NCBI GenBank assembly: GCA_007922195.1
Contig: ML681991.1
Coordinates: 48,822,456 to 48,886,455, forward strand
Direction: 5' to 3'
Source: Podocnemis expansa
Taxonomy: Eukaryota > Chordata > Testudines > Podocnemididae
DNA: 64,000 bases
Both the position numbers and the translations under genes were made by a program. Shown here one piece after another: positions 1 through 11,885 of the stretch. The first letter of the stretch is position 1; each line of letters opens with the position of its first letter. The notes beneath the pieces were generated by a model. It was not told the DNA's origin. It did not search any database and saw nothing but the letters and a program-made list of their open reading frames with translations.

Positions 1-411
1 CAGGTACCGAAATAGCAAGTTCACAGTGTGAACTTGCTATTTCGATTCCCGTTTTTTCCCCTTATTTCGAATTAACATTTTGTTAATTCGAAATAAGTTG
101 TTTCGAAATAAGGGTTATTTCGATATACGGTTGTTTCGAAACAACCGTATCGAAATAACCCACTGTGTGAGAACACAGCCAATGAGTTCAAATTGACATG
201 GCCACACTGGGTCAATTCGAACTACTGGATTTGACTTGCCCTGGAGTTTGAAGTCAAAAGAGGTTTGACCTGTTCAAAGTCAGCTGTCATCAATTCAAAC
301 TGAGGAGTTCCTCAGTTCAAATTGAGGAAAGTGAGTGTGGCCATGCACTTAATTGAATTTGAATTGATTGACATCAATTTGAATTCAATTCTAAGTGTAG
401 ACGTATGCTTA
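1..411. mobile_element. Hairpin-rich element, cut by the window start
   Basis: The segment is a string of short inverted repeats. Positions 8-44 form a hairpin with 18-bp perfect arms and a 1-nt loop; 61-97 has 17-bp arms and a TTT loop; 125-150 is a perfect 26-bp palindrome centred on TTTCGAAA. From about 187 on the hairpins use a TTCAAATT core instead (arms near 350-391). The right end (TGTAGACGTATGC, near 397-409) resembles the end of the element at 25191-26423. It may be two abutting related elements rather than one. Probably a non-autonomous DNA transposon; the superfamily is not known. Confidence 0.55.
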
Positions 412-1520
412 AAGTGCCACCAGACTTCTTGGCTGATTTCCTTACTTCTTAGTGAGTTCAGTTCAGTCCAGTCATTTCCAACCAATGACTAAATTGGATG
501 GAATAATACTATGTTACTAGCTAGCTGACAACTGGAGGGGGTGTTAGGAAATTCATTGTGGGAGTGGGTGTTAGGGAAATCCCTTGTGTAGCTCAAGCAA
601 GCACTCCAGCGCCTGTGGACTCAGGTGTAGCACTTTTCATTGCTCCCTGCTACCGTCATGAGGAGCGGAGAGCTGATCTCCCATCCCCTTGGCTGCAGCC
701 AGAGACCTACACTGGTCTTTTAGTTGCTCAAAAACATGCTCCACCCGAGTCCAAACAGCCCTCCTTCTGCTACCAGAAGGAGGGGAACAGTGGGTTACTT
801 TCGGGTCACTGGCTGGGAACCACTGGCCTATGCTGACCTGACTGGCTGGGTATGGGGACAGATGTCATTATACTAATCTATGCAACAAGAAAAATATTCC
901 ATTTTTGTCCAAAAAAATCTTTTTTTTTTTTTTTAAACAAAACAAAACAAATCATTCTCCTGCTCAAGTTTAGTTTTCACGTCCAAAACCAGCAGGGACA
1001 ATCCTGGCTTTTTTTTTGGGGGGGGGGCAGGGGGTGGGGGAGAGAGGGGAATTGCGGGGGAAAAGGTCTTATTCTTTTGACAACACATTGAAAACAATAA
1101 TGATACATTTATTTTTGCACAAAATGAAAGACGTTTCTCATGGGACTCATTCTGATTGTTCCCAAGCTGTGGGTGATGTCGCAGACAATCCTATCCAGAT
1201 GTTTTAAGAATGATATGAACATTAGTTTTTTAAATAAACTTTCCACACCTAGAACAACATTTGCCCTTTCAAATTCTTGACAGAAGGATGCCCAGATTCA
1301 TCAGGAATTTGAAGCCAAGACTGCTTCTAGATTCACACCCTTAAATCAGACTGCTCATTGCTAGTCACTGTGCAAGCATAACCGTCTCTAAAGCCAAGGT
1401 TTTTGCTCCACCTGCTGCTAGAACTGAATTATTGCCTCCCCTCAGCAAACCCTAGCTAACTACCACTTTCCTGTGGGTGGCAGCAATTGGAAAGTCCAGC
1501 AAGAAAGGTTATTTTATAGA
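412..1520. other. No gene recognised
   Basis: Only a poly-T run near 919-934, a G-run near 1018-1028 and a GGCTGGGAACCACTGG stretch near 810-826 that resembles the right end of a hAT-type element stand out. The short open frames here have no recognisable domain. Confidence 0.5.
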
Positions 1521-1655
1521 ATAAAAGTATCAAATCAAATCAAATCATAGGGCTGGAAGGGACCTCAGGAGATCATTGAGTCCAACCCTATGGGAATGGA
1601 ACCCAGGACCTTCTGCATGTTAAGCAGAGGATCCTTCCTGCACTGGGGTTTATTA
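1521..1655 (-). repeat. CR1 LINE 3' end fragment
   Basis: On the plus strand a short tandem tail (AAATC repeats, 1531-1548) is followed by CATAGGGCTGGAAGGGACCT and GAGTCCAACCC, the reverse complement of the typical amniote CR1 3' end. The element is therefore in minus orientation and reduced to its 3' terminus. Confidence 0.6.
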
Positions 1656-2868
1656 CCCAGCAATTCAGGAGATAGTAAAAACCCAAATCCAGCTGCCAGA
1701 GAGTAATGAAAAATTTTGCTTAATCAATTAAGATGGTGACTTTTCATGCAGGAATAACCTCTACCTACAAACGGAGAGGGGTCAGAGAGGATGAAACAGG
1801 ACAGTCGAGGCGACAGAAGGCCTTAAAAGTCTAGGCTCCAGGGGTGCCAAAGGAGGTAACTGAGAAAGGCCGGCTTGGGCAACTCTGTTGTTGAGTAGTC
1901 ACAGGGGTTCTGATCTCTCTGAAAAGCCGGCTGTGAATCCAAGTCTTGTTCCTTAGCAACATCTCACAGACAATTGTGTACCCAGGACAACAGTGCATTT
2001 AAATGGTCAAAGTCCTCTATACAAGTGTCTAGGAGAGTTAGGCACCCAAAAAGCAGTACTTTCTATACCTCGCTAGAGCTTCTTTAACCACCTGTAGCCA
2101 GCCAAGCTTGTCTCCGCCTCTTCACAGAAACAGACACTTTCTAAATGCAGTTTGCAAGAAATGAAACTTGTGAAATTTGAACCCATGATTGCACAACTCC
2201 AACTTAAGACCCATACCCCTAAAGCAACAAGCCAGGCACAAAATGAACATATAAGGTCATTGCCAACTGAGCAACAGGAACTCAGCCTGCTCACATGCAT
2301 CTTGTGTCTTTCTTAACTGCAGCTTCCCTTCAGCCTCTGGCTATTGTGAGTGTTGTCATCATCTCCCTGCCACTGAGTGCTTCTCAGGCTAATGGCTCAG
2401 CCTTGGTTCATCAAAAAGCTTGTCTCTAGAGACCCACTGTATCCTGTTTGACTGCTTCACATTGGTGCATCAGTTATACCAGGGAGTCTCAAACTCAGAG
2501 CCCACAGAATGTATGCAGTCCCAAGAGTTATTTCCTATGGCCTGCAATGAAACTATCATTACTGATATTTGCAATATTATTGTATGAAAAAGTTTCAGTG
2601 GTGCAGCCCTCCATCTAACATACTAGTCCTCATGCAACCATCATGGTGCTTTAAGTTTGGAGACCCCAGAGCTATACCAAGGATGTGGAAAGTTTGTTTA
2701 TCTAAAACCAGGTCTGGCTTCTCACCACTCATTCTTCAAAGCAATATGGTACCACAAATTGAATGACATCGGCCCATTGTTGGGATGGCCTGTGGACTGA
2801 CAGTACTGTACAACCTTTTGTTACTTTAAATTGCATCATGGAAGCACTGCCTTGTTTATGCTTTAGAG

Positions 2869-3055
2869 CAGTGTTTCCCAACCAGTGTGCCCTGGCACAC
2901 AGGTGTGCCACAAAATTTTTTGAAAAACTACTCAAAGAGCTCTGGATTGGCCCATGAATATTCATGAATTCATTTGGAAACTATATGGTGGAGTGCCTCA
3001 AGTTAATTAAAGGTAGCAAGGTGTGCCACAACAGAGAAAATGTTGGGCACCACTG
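2869..3055. mobile_element. hAT-type MITE with 8-bp target duplication
   Basis: A 187-bp element with related termini: the left end begins CAGTGTTTCCCAACC and the reverse complement of the right end begins CAGTGGTGCCCAACA. It is flanked by a perfect 8-bp direct repeat CTTTAGAG at 2861-2868 and 3056-3063. CAGTG ends and an 8-bp duplication are the hallmarks of hAT transposition. No coding capacity. Confidence 0.85.
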
Positions 3056-3185
3056 CTTTAGAGCCTTGCTGTGGCTTTCTTTTGTTTTTTGGTCACATAG
3101 GACTTAACCAATTTTCACTTGCTTCAGATCCTTTGCTTGGACCCAAACCACCAGGAGAAGAACAAACCGGGCACAGAAACTAACC

Positions 3186-3373
3186 TGGTGGCTGTCAAAC
3201 TATGGGTTGGGACCCACTACTGGATCGCAGACCCTCAGGTACTGGGTCATGGCGCACACTGCTGTTGCTACTGAAAGATTGGAATGTATTGCTGAAAGAT
3301 TTCTCTCTTGAGTCACAGTACATAAATGATGTTTTTCTACTGGATCCCAATAAAAAAAGTTTCACAGCCACTG
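3186..3373. mobile_element. Second hAT-type MITE with 8-bp target duplication
   Basis: A 188-bp element whose left end starts TGGTGGCTGTCAAACT and whose right end is AGTTTCACAGCCACTG. It is flanked by perfect 8-bp repeats AACTAACC at 3178-3185 and 3374-3381. It belongs to a different subfamily from its neighbour 130 bp upstream. Non-coding. Confidence 0.8.
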
Positions 3374-3934
3374 AACTAACCAACAGCCCCAGCTCCAGCC
3401 ATTGGGCTTGTCTGCTTGCTAGTTTCCGCCGAGCATGCTTAATAACTCCAGCTACCAGACTGTGGTTTCTCTCATTTAGCAACCTCACAAACCTGGGTTT
3501 GGTTTTTCTATTGCTATGTTCATTTTGTATGTTAAAATGACCCATTGAAAGGGACTTGCCCAGTCCCCCCATCCCCAAAGATGGGAATATCAAAGCACAG
3601 ACCATGACAGAGACATAACAGTGTCTGGCAGCATCCTTGCTGGAGAAAGTAAAAGAAATTAAGACAAACATCACTGAATTAACTTTAACACCTTGGAGGA
3701 GGCATCAGCTCGCTCTCTGTGGTCCTGCCCCCATCCCCCAAGGCTCTGCCCACTCTCCCAACTCCACTCACCATGTGCTGTTGCAGGAGGAGTCAGCCCA
3801 GCTTGCCCTCCATGGTCACGTCTAATCTGCATATGACAGAGTCAGCAGACCTGGAAGCAAACCCTGGCTGGGCCCACCTCGCTGGCTGGACTCCACACCA
3901 CTGGCAGGAAGGTCCCAAGCTGCATTTACCCTAC

Positions 3935-4080
3935 ACACAGGGGTTAAAGTAGGCTTGTACGAGCTGGAACGGCATTCCAAGGCCCACTTTTTTCAGGACC
4001 CCAACTTTCCAGGGCACCTAAAAATAGAAAATGGAACCAGAATGCTGCGTTCTGGGGCCCACCATTTGAAAATAGGTAGG
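3935..4080 (+). repeat. Dispersed repeat of the GGGGTTAAAGTA type
   Basis: The stretch starts with GGGGTTAAAGTA and carries CCTAAAAATAG further on. The reverse complement of 7130-7275 has the same two landmarks in the same order, so both look like copies of one interspersed repeat. Class unknown. Confidence 0.4.
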
Positions 4081-4782
4081 TTGGCCAGGAAGGACCTTGG
4101 ATGTGAATACCAGAGGCTGATGTGCACCCTGACTGATTGAAGGTGGAGGTCTTTGGCAGAAAACTCCCTAATTAAAATGCCTTGGGGAGCCAAGGAAAAA
4201 AGAAAAGAACAAAACTAAGATTCATTAAACCATACAAAGGAAAGCAACTGGTGAGTCAGGGTCAAAGAGCAATGCAATCTGCTGATCACACACAAGTACT
4301 CATACTAAAATAGGGTGTCAATTCCTGCCTGACATCAAAGGTGAATGAACTGGTTATAATATAATCAAGTGACACTAAAGGTACAAATCCCCTAGCCAGT
4401 GAAAGTCCACAGGTTGCCCCAGTAGTGGGAGAATGAGGCTCAACCTGCCACTCATGAGACAATCTCATTGGAAGACAGACTGGCATGAAGCCAGCCCTGG
4501 ATGGAGTCAGGTAAATCATTCTTAGTGCTGCCAAAGTGCCAGCCTAAAAGAACTGAGTGGGATGCTCTGGGTAACCAGGGCTGGGAAGGAGTTCAGTGCA
4601 GGCAGGCTGAGCCACCGGCCTGTGTAAGAGGCAGTGACAGGGAGTTCCAAAGGTCAGTGCTGGAGACACCCACATGAAGCAAACTGGGCAGGGCATGGCT
4701 GGCATTAAACACACAGAAGTGCCTGAGGAGTGAGTTATCCTGGTTCACAGATAGCTCCATGCCATCTTTTTTTCCTTCATCT

Positions 4783-4854
4783 GGCTTGTTGGTCTAGGGG
4801 TATGATTCTCGCTTCAGGTGTGAGCGATCCTGGGTTCAAATCCCAGATGAGCCC
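4783..4854 (+). tRNA. tRNA-Pro-like gene with anticodon CAG
   Basis: The 72-nt sequence folds as a complete cloverleaf. The 7-bp acceptor stem (GGCTTGT with ATGAGCC) contains G-U pairs, the anticodon stem is CTCGC/GTGAG, and the T stem is CTGGG/CCCAG around TTCAAAT. The A box (TGGTCTAGGGG) and B box (GGTTCAAATCC) match internal pol III promoters, and a TTTT terminator lies at 4858-4861. The body matches vertebrate tRNA-Pro closely, but the anticodon loop reads TTCAGGT, giving CAG (a Leu anticodon) where tRNA-Pro-CGG has CGG. One G-to-A (CpG decay) change explains this. It may be a fresh pseudogene or an active tRNA with altered decoding. Confidence 0.85.
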
Positions 4855-6301
4855 AAGTTTTGCGAATTACCTAATACCCTAGGGCTCCTTTGAAATAGCA
4901 CTGAAGATCTAAATCCAGCCCTCATTCCAGGCACAAAATTATATGTGAAATCCACCTCAGCCCACTGGTTCCCAGCCTTTACTGAGTTATTCTTGGCAAG
5001 AATGCAGTTGATTCCCCTTCCGAGAGGGATCTGCACCAGAAAATCAGGTGTGTGTGTATGTGTGAAAAATCCACACTCCCGACTGGCCCAAATGGACGGA
5101 ATCACAGGCTGAAGAAGGCTAACTGTCCACATCCAGCCATCACCAAAAGCACTTCTGCCTCTCTTAGCTGCCTAAGCTCTGCCTCTGGCCTCCACTGGCC
5201 ACCATGGGAAGGGTCAGACTGGCCACTCCCTACAGATGTGCATGTAGGGGTTAAAGTATAATTTGGCAGTCCCCAGAACCCTCCTAAATGTACAGGCCCC
5301 CTCACACAGGTCCGGGCCCCCTTCATGCAGGTCTGGGCACCCTTTGCCCACCTCAGCGTAGGTAACCTGCTGGTGAGCCCATAAATCCACCTTGGCCTTT
5401 GGTGAATCAGGACCACAGTTAAAGCCTTTCATGAGTAAAGCTTCCAGCCTTCTAGATGGACCTGGAGAGAGGAAAATGAACCTCCAGACCCAAAAACTCG
5501 GGTGGCAAATGAGGGAGCTAAGTTATAGGAGAATCCCTCCCAGTGGCTGTTTTCAGACTTGGATGAGCATGCAACTCCCCTGTTCAGTGGCAGACTAAAC
5601 AAAAGGGAATTAGAGCCCCATCAAAGAAAGAATACATCAAACTTTTACCACCAGCACCCCCCAAAAAATGAATAAATGCATAAACCAGATGCAAGACAAG
5701 CTCTTCTCTCCCCCCACTTCACACACAATAGCTCCTCTTCTGAGGTTTCTGTTTTCAGAAGGAGGCCTACGCTAAAGAAACTGCCAGGGTAAGTCAGAGA
5801 TCTCCTGCTGCCTTTTGAGAAACAGATCAGATCCATCCCCCTTTGGGAGGACATTGCTACCACAAACTTCCACACAAAGGGGCAGCACCCAGGCATTACT
5901 ACTCCAGAACAAAGTGTTTGCTTTATTTCTTGCAGCCCAGATAAATCAGTATCCACATTAAAACTGGCCCCAGACCATAATGTCACCCATCTACAATGGC
6001 TGCCACATTTACACTCCAGACTTCCTTTCCTCTGACCTGGTATAGTCCTTCTGCTCTGTCCCAGCTCATCATCCTGCAATTCCTCCTGGCATCAGATCAT
6101 CTTCCTTGTTATGCTTCGTTCTTCTCTGTGCTCTGATCTTCTGGTTCTTTGGATGCTGATCCTAACTTGACTGTCTCTGCCATCTGATCAGCTCTTTGCC
6201 CTATGTGCAGATTTTGGCCTGTTCTGATTGGTCTACTCTTCAATTCTACAGCCTTCTCCTGCTGCCTTCAGATTGTCTCTGCTTGTTCCATACCTATAGA
6301 C
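4855..6301. other. No gene recognised
   Basis: Apart from the dispersed repeat at 5236-5340 nothing coding is seen. Open frames are short and show no domain. Confidence 0.5.
5236..5340 (+). repeat. Dispersed repeat, related to 43100-43176
   Basis: GGGGTTAAAGTATAATTTGG is followed by ACCCTCCTAAAT and GGGCCCCCTTCATGCA. The reverse complement of 43100-43176 has the same blocks in the same order. The shared GGTTAAAGTA start also links it to 3935-4080. Family unknown. Confidence 0.5.
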
Positions 6302-7406
6302 CAGTGGTTCCCAACCTTTTCTCTGCCATGGCATACTTTGATACCTTCAATTTTTTTGAGGCACACCACCATAAGAAAACTCATGAATATTCAAATTAAA
6401 TTAAATTACTTATGAATATTCATGAACCATGGCACAGTGCTTCAGAAATGCTGCTATGTGGGGTCAGGAGTCGTGGGCAGTGGCAGGACTGAGCGTGAGG
6501 AACAGAACAGGGCTGGGGTGGCAAAAGAGGACACGGGCACCCATTTGGAGAACAGCACAGGGGTGGTGAGAGAGGAGAGAGGAAGGGAGAACAAGAGTGG
6601 CTTTGTGGGGGTGGCAGGGGGGAACCTAGGGAGTGGGAAGGTAGGGCAGGGGAGCATGGTGCAGCACCCACTCCCCCCTTCTCCACAGTGGCTCCCTGCC
6701 ACCCAGGGCAAATCCTCACCCCACTGCTGCTCCCTCCCACTCCAATGGGTCCTGTTGTCCCCTCCCCCAGCCCCCTGCTGATTGTGATGGACCCTCCCAT
6801 CCCTACAGGGGCCAGAACTAGGCCTCCAGCCCCCAGCTCCACCCCCCACAGCAACCTTACCCCCCAGCTACACCCCTCCCAACCAAACAGCCACCCCACA
6901 ACCCCAGCTACCCATCCTTTGCTACAAATCCACTCCCACCCACCTCCGCTACACACACACACACCTGCCCCACACAATCTCCAGCAGGCCCTCCACCCCC
7001 AAAGCCCTTACTTGGGCTGTTTGCAGGCTGGCTGACACAAGCTGCTCCGCCCTGCAGGGGGGAGATTCACACACTCCTGGCCTCCCGCAGCTCTCTGCTG
7101 GCTCAACATAAGGTTGAGCGGGGTTTAAGGTGGAACTCTGCAATTCCAGCTGCTCGGGCTATTTTTAGGGGCACTCCTGGAACTCCACATTCCAGTGCCT
7201 TCCTCTATTTTTAGGGAGCTAGAACGCTGCCGGCCTAAAAATAGTGTGTCCTGAAACTGTGTTCTATGCCTTCCTCCTTACTTTAACCCCCACCTTTTCC
7301 CAGCCCTGCACAGCCCACATGGCTGGGCTGAGCAGGGAGGGAATTTTAACTTTGGGTGTTGCCGTGGCGCACCAGTGTGCCATGGCACACTGGTTGGGAA
7401 CCACTG
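6302..7406. mobile_element. hAT-type non-autonomous element, 1.1 kb
   Basis: Left end CAGTGGTTCCCAACC, right end GGTTGGGAACCACTG: 15-bp perfect terminal inverted repeats. Both flanks carry the 8-bp direct repeat CTATAGAC (6294-6301 and 7407-7414). The interior is GC-rich with purine/pyrimidine strand bias; long frames in it on both strands (for example 6420-6977 minus) lack transposase motifs and look like composition artefacts. A related copy lies at 11886-20449. A block at about 7130-7275 resembles 3935-4080 in inverted orientation. Confidence 0.85.
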
Positions 7407-8102
7407 CTATAGACCAATCATGACTGCTATGTCCATGATGGCCATGTTTCTGGGCTGAGTGCATCTGACTTGCACCACCCAGCAGCCCCCAAAATGATCT
7501 TTATCCAACCTCTGCCCATCCTTTTTCCCATTGGTCACTGGCCACCTGTGCAAAATTCCCTGTTCCCCTGCTGGGACACAAGCCAATGTGATCGCACACT
7601 TGAAATCACCAAACTGGCAAACTTTGAAACTGTTATTTTACTCCTATAAGATCCACTTAGCCGGTAATTGACACATCATAGGGAAATGGTCTGTGGCAGC
7701 CCCCCTGTGTCTTACCACTTTAACTCCCTTTATTTCAGTTTCCCCAGCCCCAACTCCTGTTTTTCAAGTCATAGTGGCAAAGCAGCCTTTTGCAGTGCCA
7801 TGCATGGAAACAAAACAGAGATGCAAAATCCTCAGTATAAAAAGCACCCCCACTGTACCAAGCAATGGGACCCTCAGCTCTGCCTGCCTCTGAAACCTGG
7901 GTCAGTGTCTGCCTTTGAGTGAGAGAGCCTGCTACTGTTCCATTTTGTCCACCTCAGCGTCAGTTGTGGAATAGCCCACTCCTTGCACTTGCAAGCAACC
8001 TGTCTCCTCGTTCACTGTGTATGAGCCTTTCACTCGATTGGGAGCACCTATTCATGGACCTAGTTCCACCAAAGAAGGTTCCCTCCCTCGAGCTTGTCCG
8101 CC

Positions 8103-9750
8103 ATGCTGGGGTTTAAATCCTGCACCAAATGCGGCAGGGACTACCCGTGGGATGAACCCCATGAGAAGTGCCTCCAGAGCCTGGATGAGAGCCATCTAGT
8201 CACTGCTTGCTCCATATGCTTGTCCTTCAAGCCTAGGACAATCAAGGACAGGGAGCATATGTGCCGTGCAGTGGCCTCAGGGCAAGTGCGGCAGCCTACC
8301 CCTGAGGCCTCGGGGTCCAGTACGGCACCCCGTGCTGGCTCAGCACCAGAGCCTTCCCGGCACCATGCCTCCAGGGAGCGCAAGACCAGCTTGGTACCAG
8401 TGATGGTACCAAGACGTGGCCACCGCTCCCGGTCCCCCACAGGGGATTCCCCATGGGACCAGGGAGGGTCACTTCCGCCCCCTACAACTCCTGAGGCATT
8501 CAAGGTGGCAAAGGCACTCCTCCTACTATCTACCTCACCCCCTCTGGTACCTGTTGGAAGGGGTAAGCCAGCCTTCATTTCAAAGGTCTGGGTGCATCAC
8601 AAGAGGTACTGAATGCAGTCTCCAGTGTGGTGCTGGGTTCCCCAGCACCAGAACCTACCACTCCTCGGAGTCCTGGTGCCGTTGAGCCCTCTCCCTGGCA
8701 CCATATCACCTCGCTATCCCTGGTGCTATCCCCAAGATCCTGAAGTGCTTCTCCCCCTTACAGCCCAGGAGAAGGGGCCTCAAGAAGGACTAAATGGCCC
8801 CGTTGCCAACCTTCAGTGCTGTCGCCATTCCAGGACTGACCCCACAAATAGTCCCCCCAAGAGACCACTGTGCCTACCTTGGCACCGATTCAGTCAGGAC
8901 CAGACAGAGCTTTAAACCCGGTACCATGCTTCTACATGGGGGACCACTTGGCACATTTCAACTTCTGCGCCATGTCTCTGCCCATATGGGAATGGGAGTC
9001 CAATCCCTTGAAGGGCTCACTGATACTTTATTCAGACCAGCGTTCACATCAGCAGAACCTGTCATGGTTCCCCTCCACCTGAGCGTGTGGGACTTAGCCT
9101 CATCTCTCTATCAGAATCTGGGCTCTATATCTCCAGTGTCAGATATGGCAGGCCTTAAATACCGAGTCTGGGGTTGGAGTTCCCCTTGCTTACTCACCAC
9201 TCAGTCCCATCTCAAGCGGTGGTAGAAGCAGCCTTAGGGCCAGGACAAGTTCCCTGTGACCCCTCCCAACATCAAGAGATGCTAGGGAGCTACTAGACTA
9301 GAAGCTATATTCCTCCGCCGCCTTCCAGTTATGCATTGCCAATAACCAGGCCCTAGTGGGCAGGTATATGTTAGATGTTTGGAAGTCAATAAACAAGTTT
9401 AGACACCTAATCCCACAAGAGGTGAGGGAAGAATATGATTCCTTCCTTGAGGCGGGCAAGATAGCATCCCAGGACCTCCTTTTATCTGCATGGAATGCTG
9501 TAGATACAGCCGGCCGCACTCTGGCCTTGGCTATGACCCTGTGACATGTGGCTTGGCTACAGGAAGCTAGAGTGCCCCAGGTCTCCAACAGGTGGTCCTT
9601 GACCTTCCTTTGGTGGTGATGCCCTCTTCCCACCTGAGACTGATACCATTCTGGATACAGCCCGTGACCCTCGGGGGGAGGTAAAATGTCTGAGGCTCCT
9701 TCCCTTGGGACCTCTCCCACGTCACCCAGCCCCGTAGGGTACAACTCTCC
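8103..9750 (+). pseudogene. DIRS-like retroelement Gag pseudogene
   Basis: The frame from the ATG at 8103 begins with a Cys/His cluster (CTKCG, DEPHEKC, then TACSICLSFKPRTIKDRE) followed by a Ser/Pro/Arg-rich tail and a GKPAFISKVWVH motif. The minus-strand copy at 35440-37120 has the same order: CAECG, DDPHGKC, SACSICLSFKPRTIKERE and GKPAFILKAWVH. A later block (9356-9544) with EVREEYDSFLEAG and AVDTAGRT matches the second conserved Gag block of that copy. The reading frame is broken by stops and frameshifts between the blocks. This N-terminal zinc-binding plus AVDTAART-like pattern is, to my knowledge, typical of DIRS-type tyrosine-recombinase retrotransposons in reptiles. No reverse transcriptase or recombinase part is recognisable downstream. 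Confidence 0.65.
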
Positions 9751-11885
9751 CCTCCATCAGCCAACAGGGAGGAGCTATCTCCCACTCAGTCTAGACCCAG
9801 TTTAGGGACCCCTCCATCCGGCCCCACACCCACAATCCTGGACAGGGGGCACCGACCTCCCAACCAGGGGTATTTATTCACAACCAGCCAGGCTAGGTGT
9901 CAGAACACCTTTCCTGAGAACCCCTACCCCAAGGGGTGCCCATTGACTCAGGACCCCTCTTATGAGCTGATGGACAGCTCTCTTTTCAGGCAGGGCCACA
10001 GTCTAACCCAGGCCCATTTTATATACCTTCTATCTCTCTCGCTAGCTAAATACTTACAATAATCAAAGGAAACCCAATTCCTCTTCTGATTTGGGCTTCC
10101 CTCTGATAGCATAGCTGGCAGTGTGATGCCCTATAGGCTTAACTTCCCTGACAATCCCTAAGTAGCTAGTTCAACTCCAGCTCAAAGGACTGCTACAGTG
10201 CTATATCTTGTTGACTCTTTAGTGGGGGGAACCCCCCTTCTCTAGTTCCCTTTGGGGTGCACATGGTGATAATAAGGACCTCCTGCAAACATCAATAGGG
10301 ATAACACCTTCCCTCAACCCACTGTGAGGTAGATGGGGAATTTTCCCCTTTTGTGTTCTTCCTGTGCCAGGGAGACATACACACACTCTCCTTTGGGTAA
10401 GGTTTAGCTCCTTACACCTCCTGAACCAGACATCCAGGAGATCCTCCCACAAGAGGGATCCTCCCTTCCTGCTCCCCATCCCCTCTTGTTCACCAGAGGG
10501 AGTGCCTCTCCCTGTCTTCACTGTTGGGTGGAGCCCAACCCTCCCTTACTCGCCACTCAAACCAATTTTCCTTTAGGTCACCCAGCACTAATTCAACGGT
10601 GCTCAAATGATACTCAGTTACGGTCCTGAGGTGTCTCTACCAGGATGGTTCGGTGGAAACCCTCACTCCCTTATCCGCCGTTCTTCTTCTTCTTCTTCTT
10701 TAGGCCACCGAGCACGATAGCTCACACTCCAATGATCTCCAACCAGGGATCTAAGTTATGGTCTACCAGTTCAGGGGTACCTCAACCCCTCTGTGCCATG
10801 GGGCAGGCTAACCACACCCTGCCCCATCAAGTACAGGACACAGATGTCAGAGTTTCTTCACTAGATGCAAGCGTTTGGTCAGTTGCTTGTGATTTCTATT
10901 AGGAGAATATCCGCATTCACCTCCATTAGCAGGTTGATAGCTTGGTGAGCATGCTTGAGGGGGCTTCACCGGGGTACAGCCCCTACTCCATCACTCTTCT
11001 TCCCCTTCTCAGTATGGAAAAAGGGGTTACTCAGCCAGCATAAAAGGGAAGCACTTCCCCTTCCTCAAATATCACGGCCTGAACTCTGCTTTGACCCCAT
11101 GACCACATCCCATCCCTAGCCCTCTGGGGAGAGTCGCAAGTCAACAGATGTGACGTAAGTCACTCAATGGGCACTAGGGGTGGTCCAAATGTACCTGGGT
11201 GCCACCCATCGCCAGAGTGAACCCAATACTACCCGGAGCTACCCTTTCCCCCCCAACCAAAGGTTGGGAATTTCAGACCACCCACTTTCCCATTTACACC
11301 CATCACTGGGGTCAGTCTCACTGATGGATCAGAGCCTGACTCTGTGGATGCGGTCTGAGTATGGGCCCAAACGCTATTTCTCAGAGGTGTCTTTTCAAAG
11401 ATGCCCTCCCCATAGCTCCCCCCTCCCCCAAGGGCAGCCATAGTGCCACGGTTAACTGTACGCTAGCTTTGGGCATCCTCTTTTAGGAGTTCCATCAGGT
11501 ACAACTCCCTCTTTCCCACTACCATCTGAAGATCATCCTTAACCTTAGTTGCCGCCACTTGGCATACTAAGCCCTGATACTAGCAACTGCTAGGTTCCTC
11601 CACACTCGACAGAGCCTCACATCAACACCACCATGAAATTCTGAGCCGCAAACCAAATTTCGGGGAACCAGTTAACACTGGTAGAGACTGTCTTCCTTGG
11701 TAAATACTAATGATGGTAACAACATTAGCAGAACAATAACAGGGGGTCACAACAGATATCCTGAAAGTGTCTTGGAGGGAAGGGCCGGGTCTGTCCCACT
11801 GGGGTACACACACTTGCTCCACCCCATGGAAGGAATTCCCCCCCCCTTCCTTCTTTTGCAGATGTGATGCTGTCTGGGTCTAGGG
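9751..11885. other. Unidentified repeat-like sequence
   Basis: No coding domain is seen. A (TTC)n run lies at 10679-10701. The tract may be the degraded rest of the retroelement starting near 7.9 kb, but no motif supports this directly. Confidence 0.35.

Noticed and set aside
6420..6977. 185-aa minus-strand frame in the hAT-type element
   Set aside because: Gly/Pro-rich shadow of strand-biased sequence; no transposase residues.
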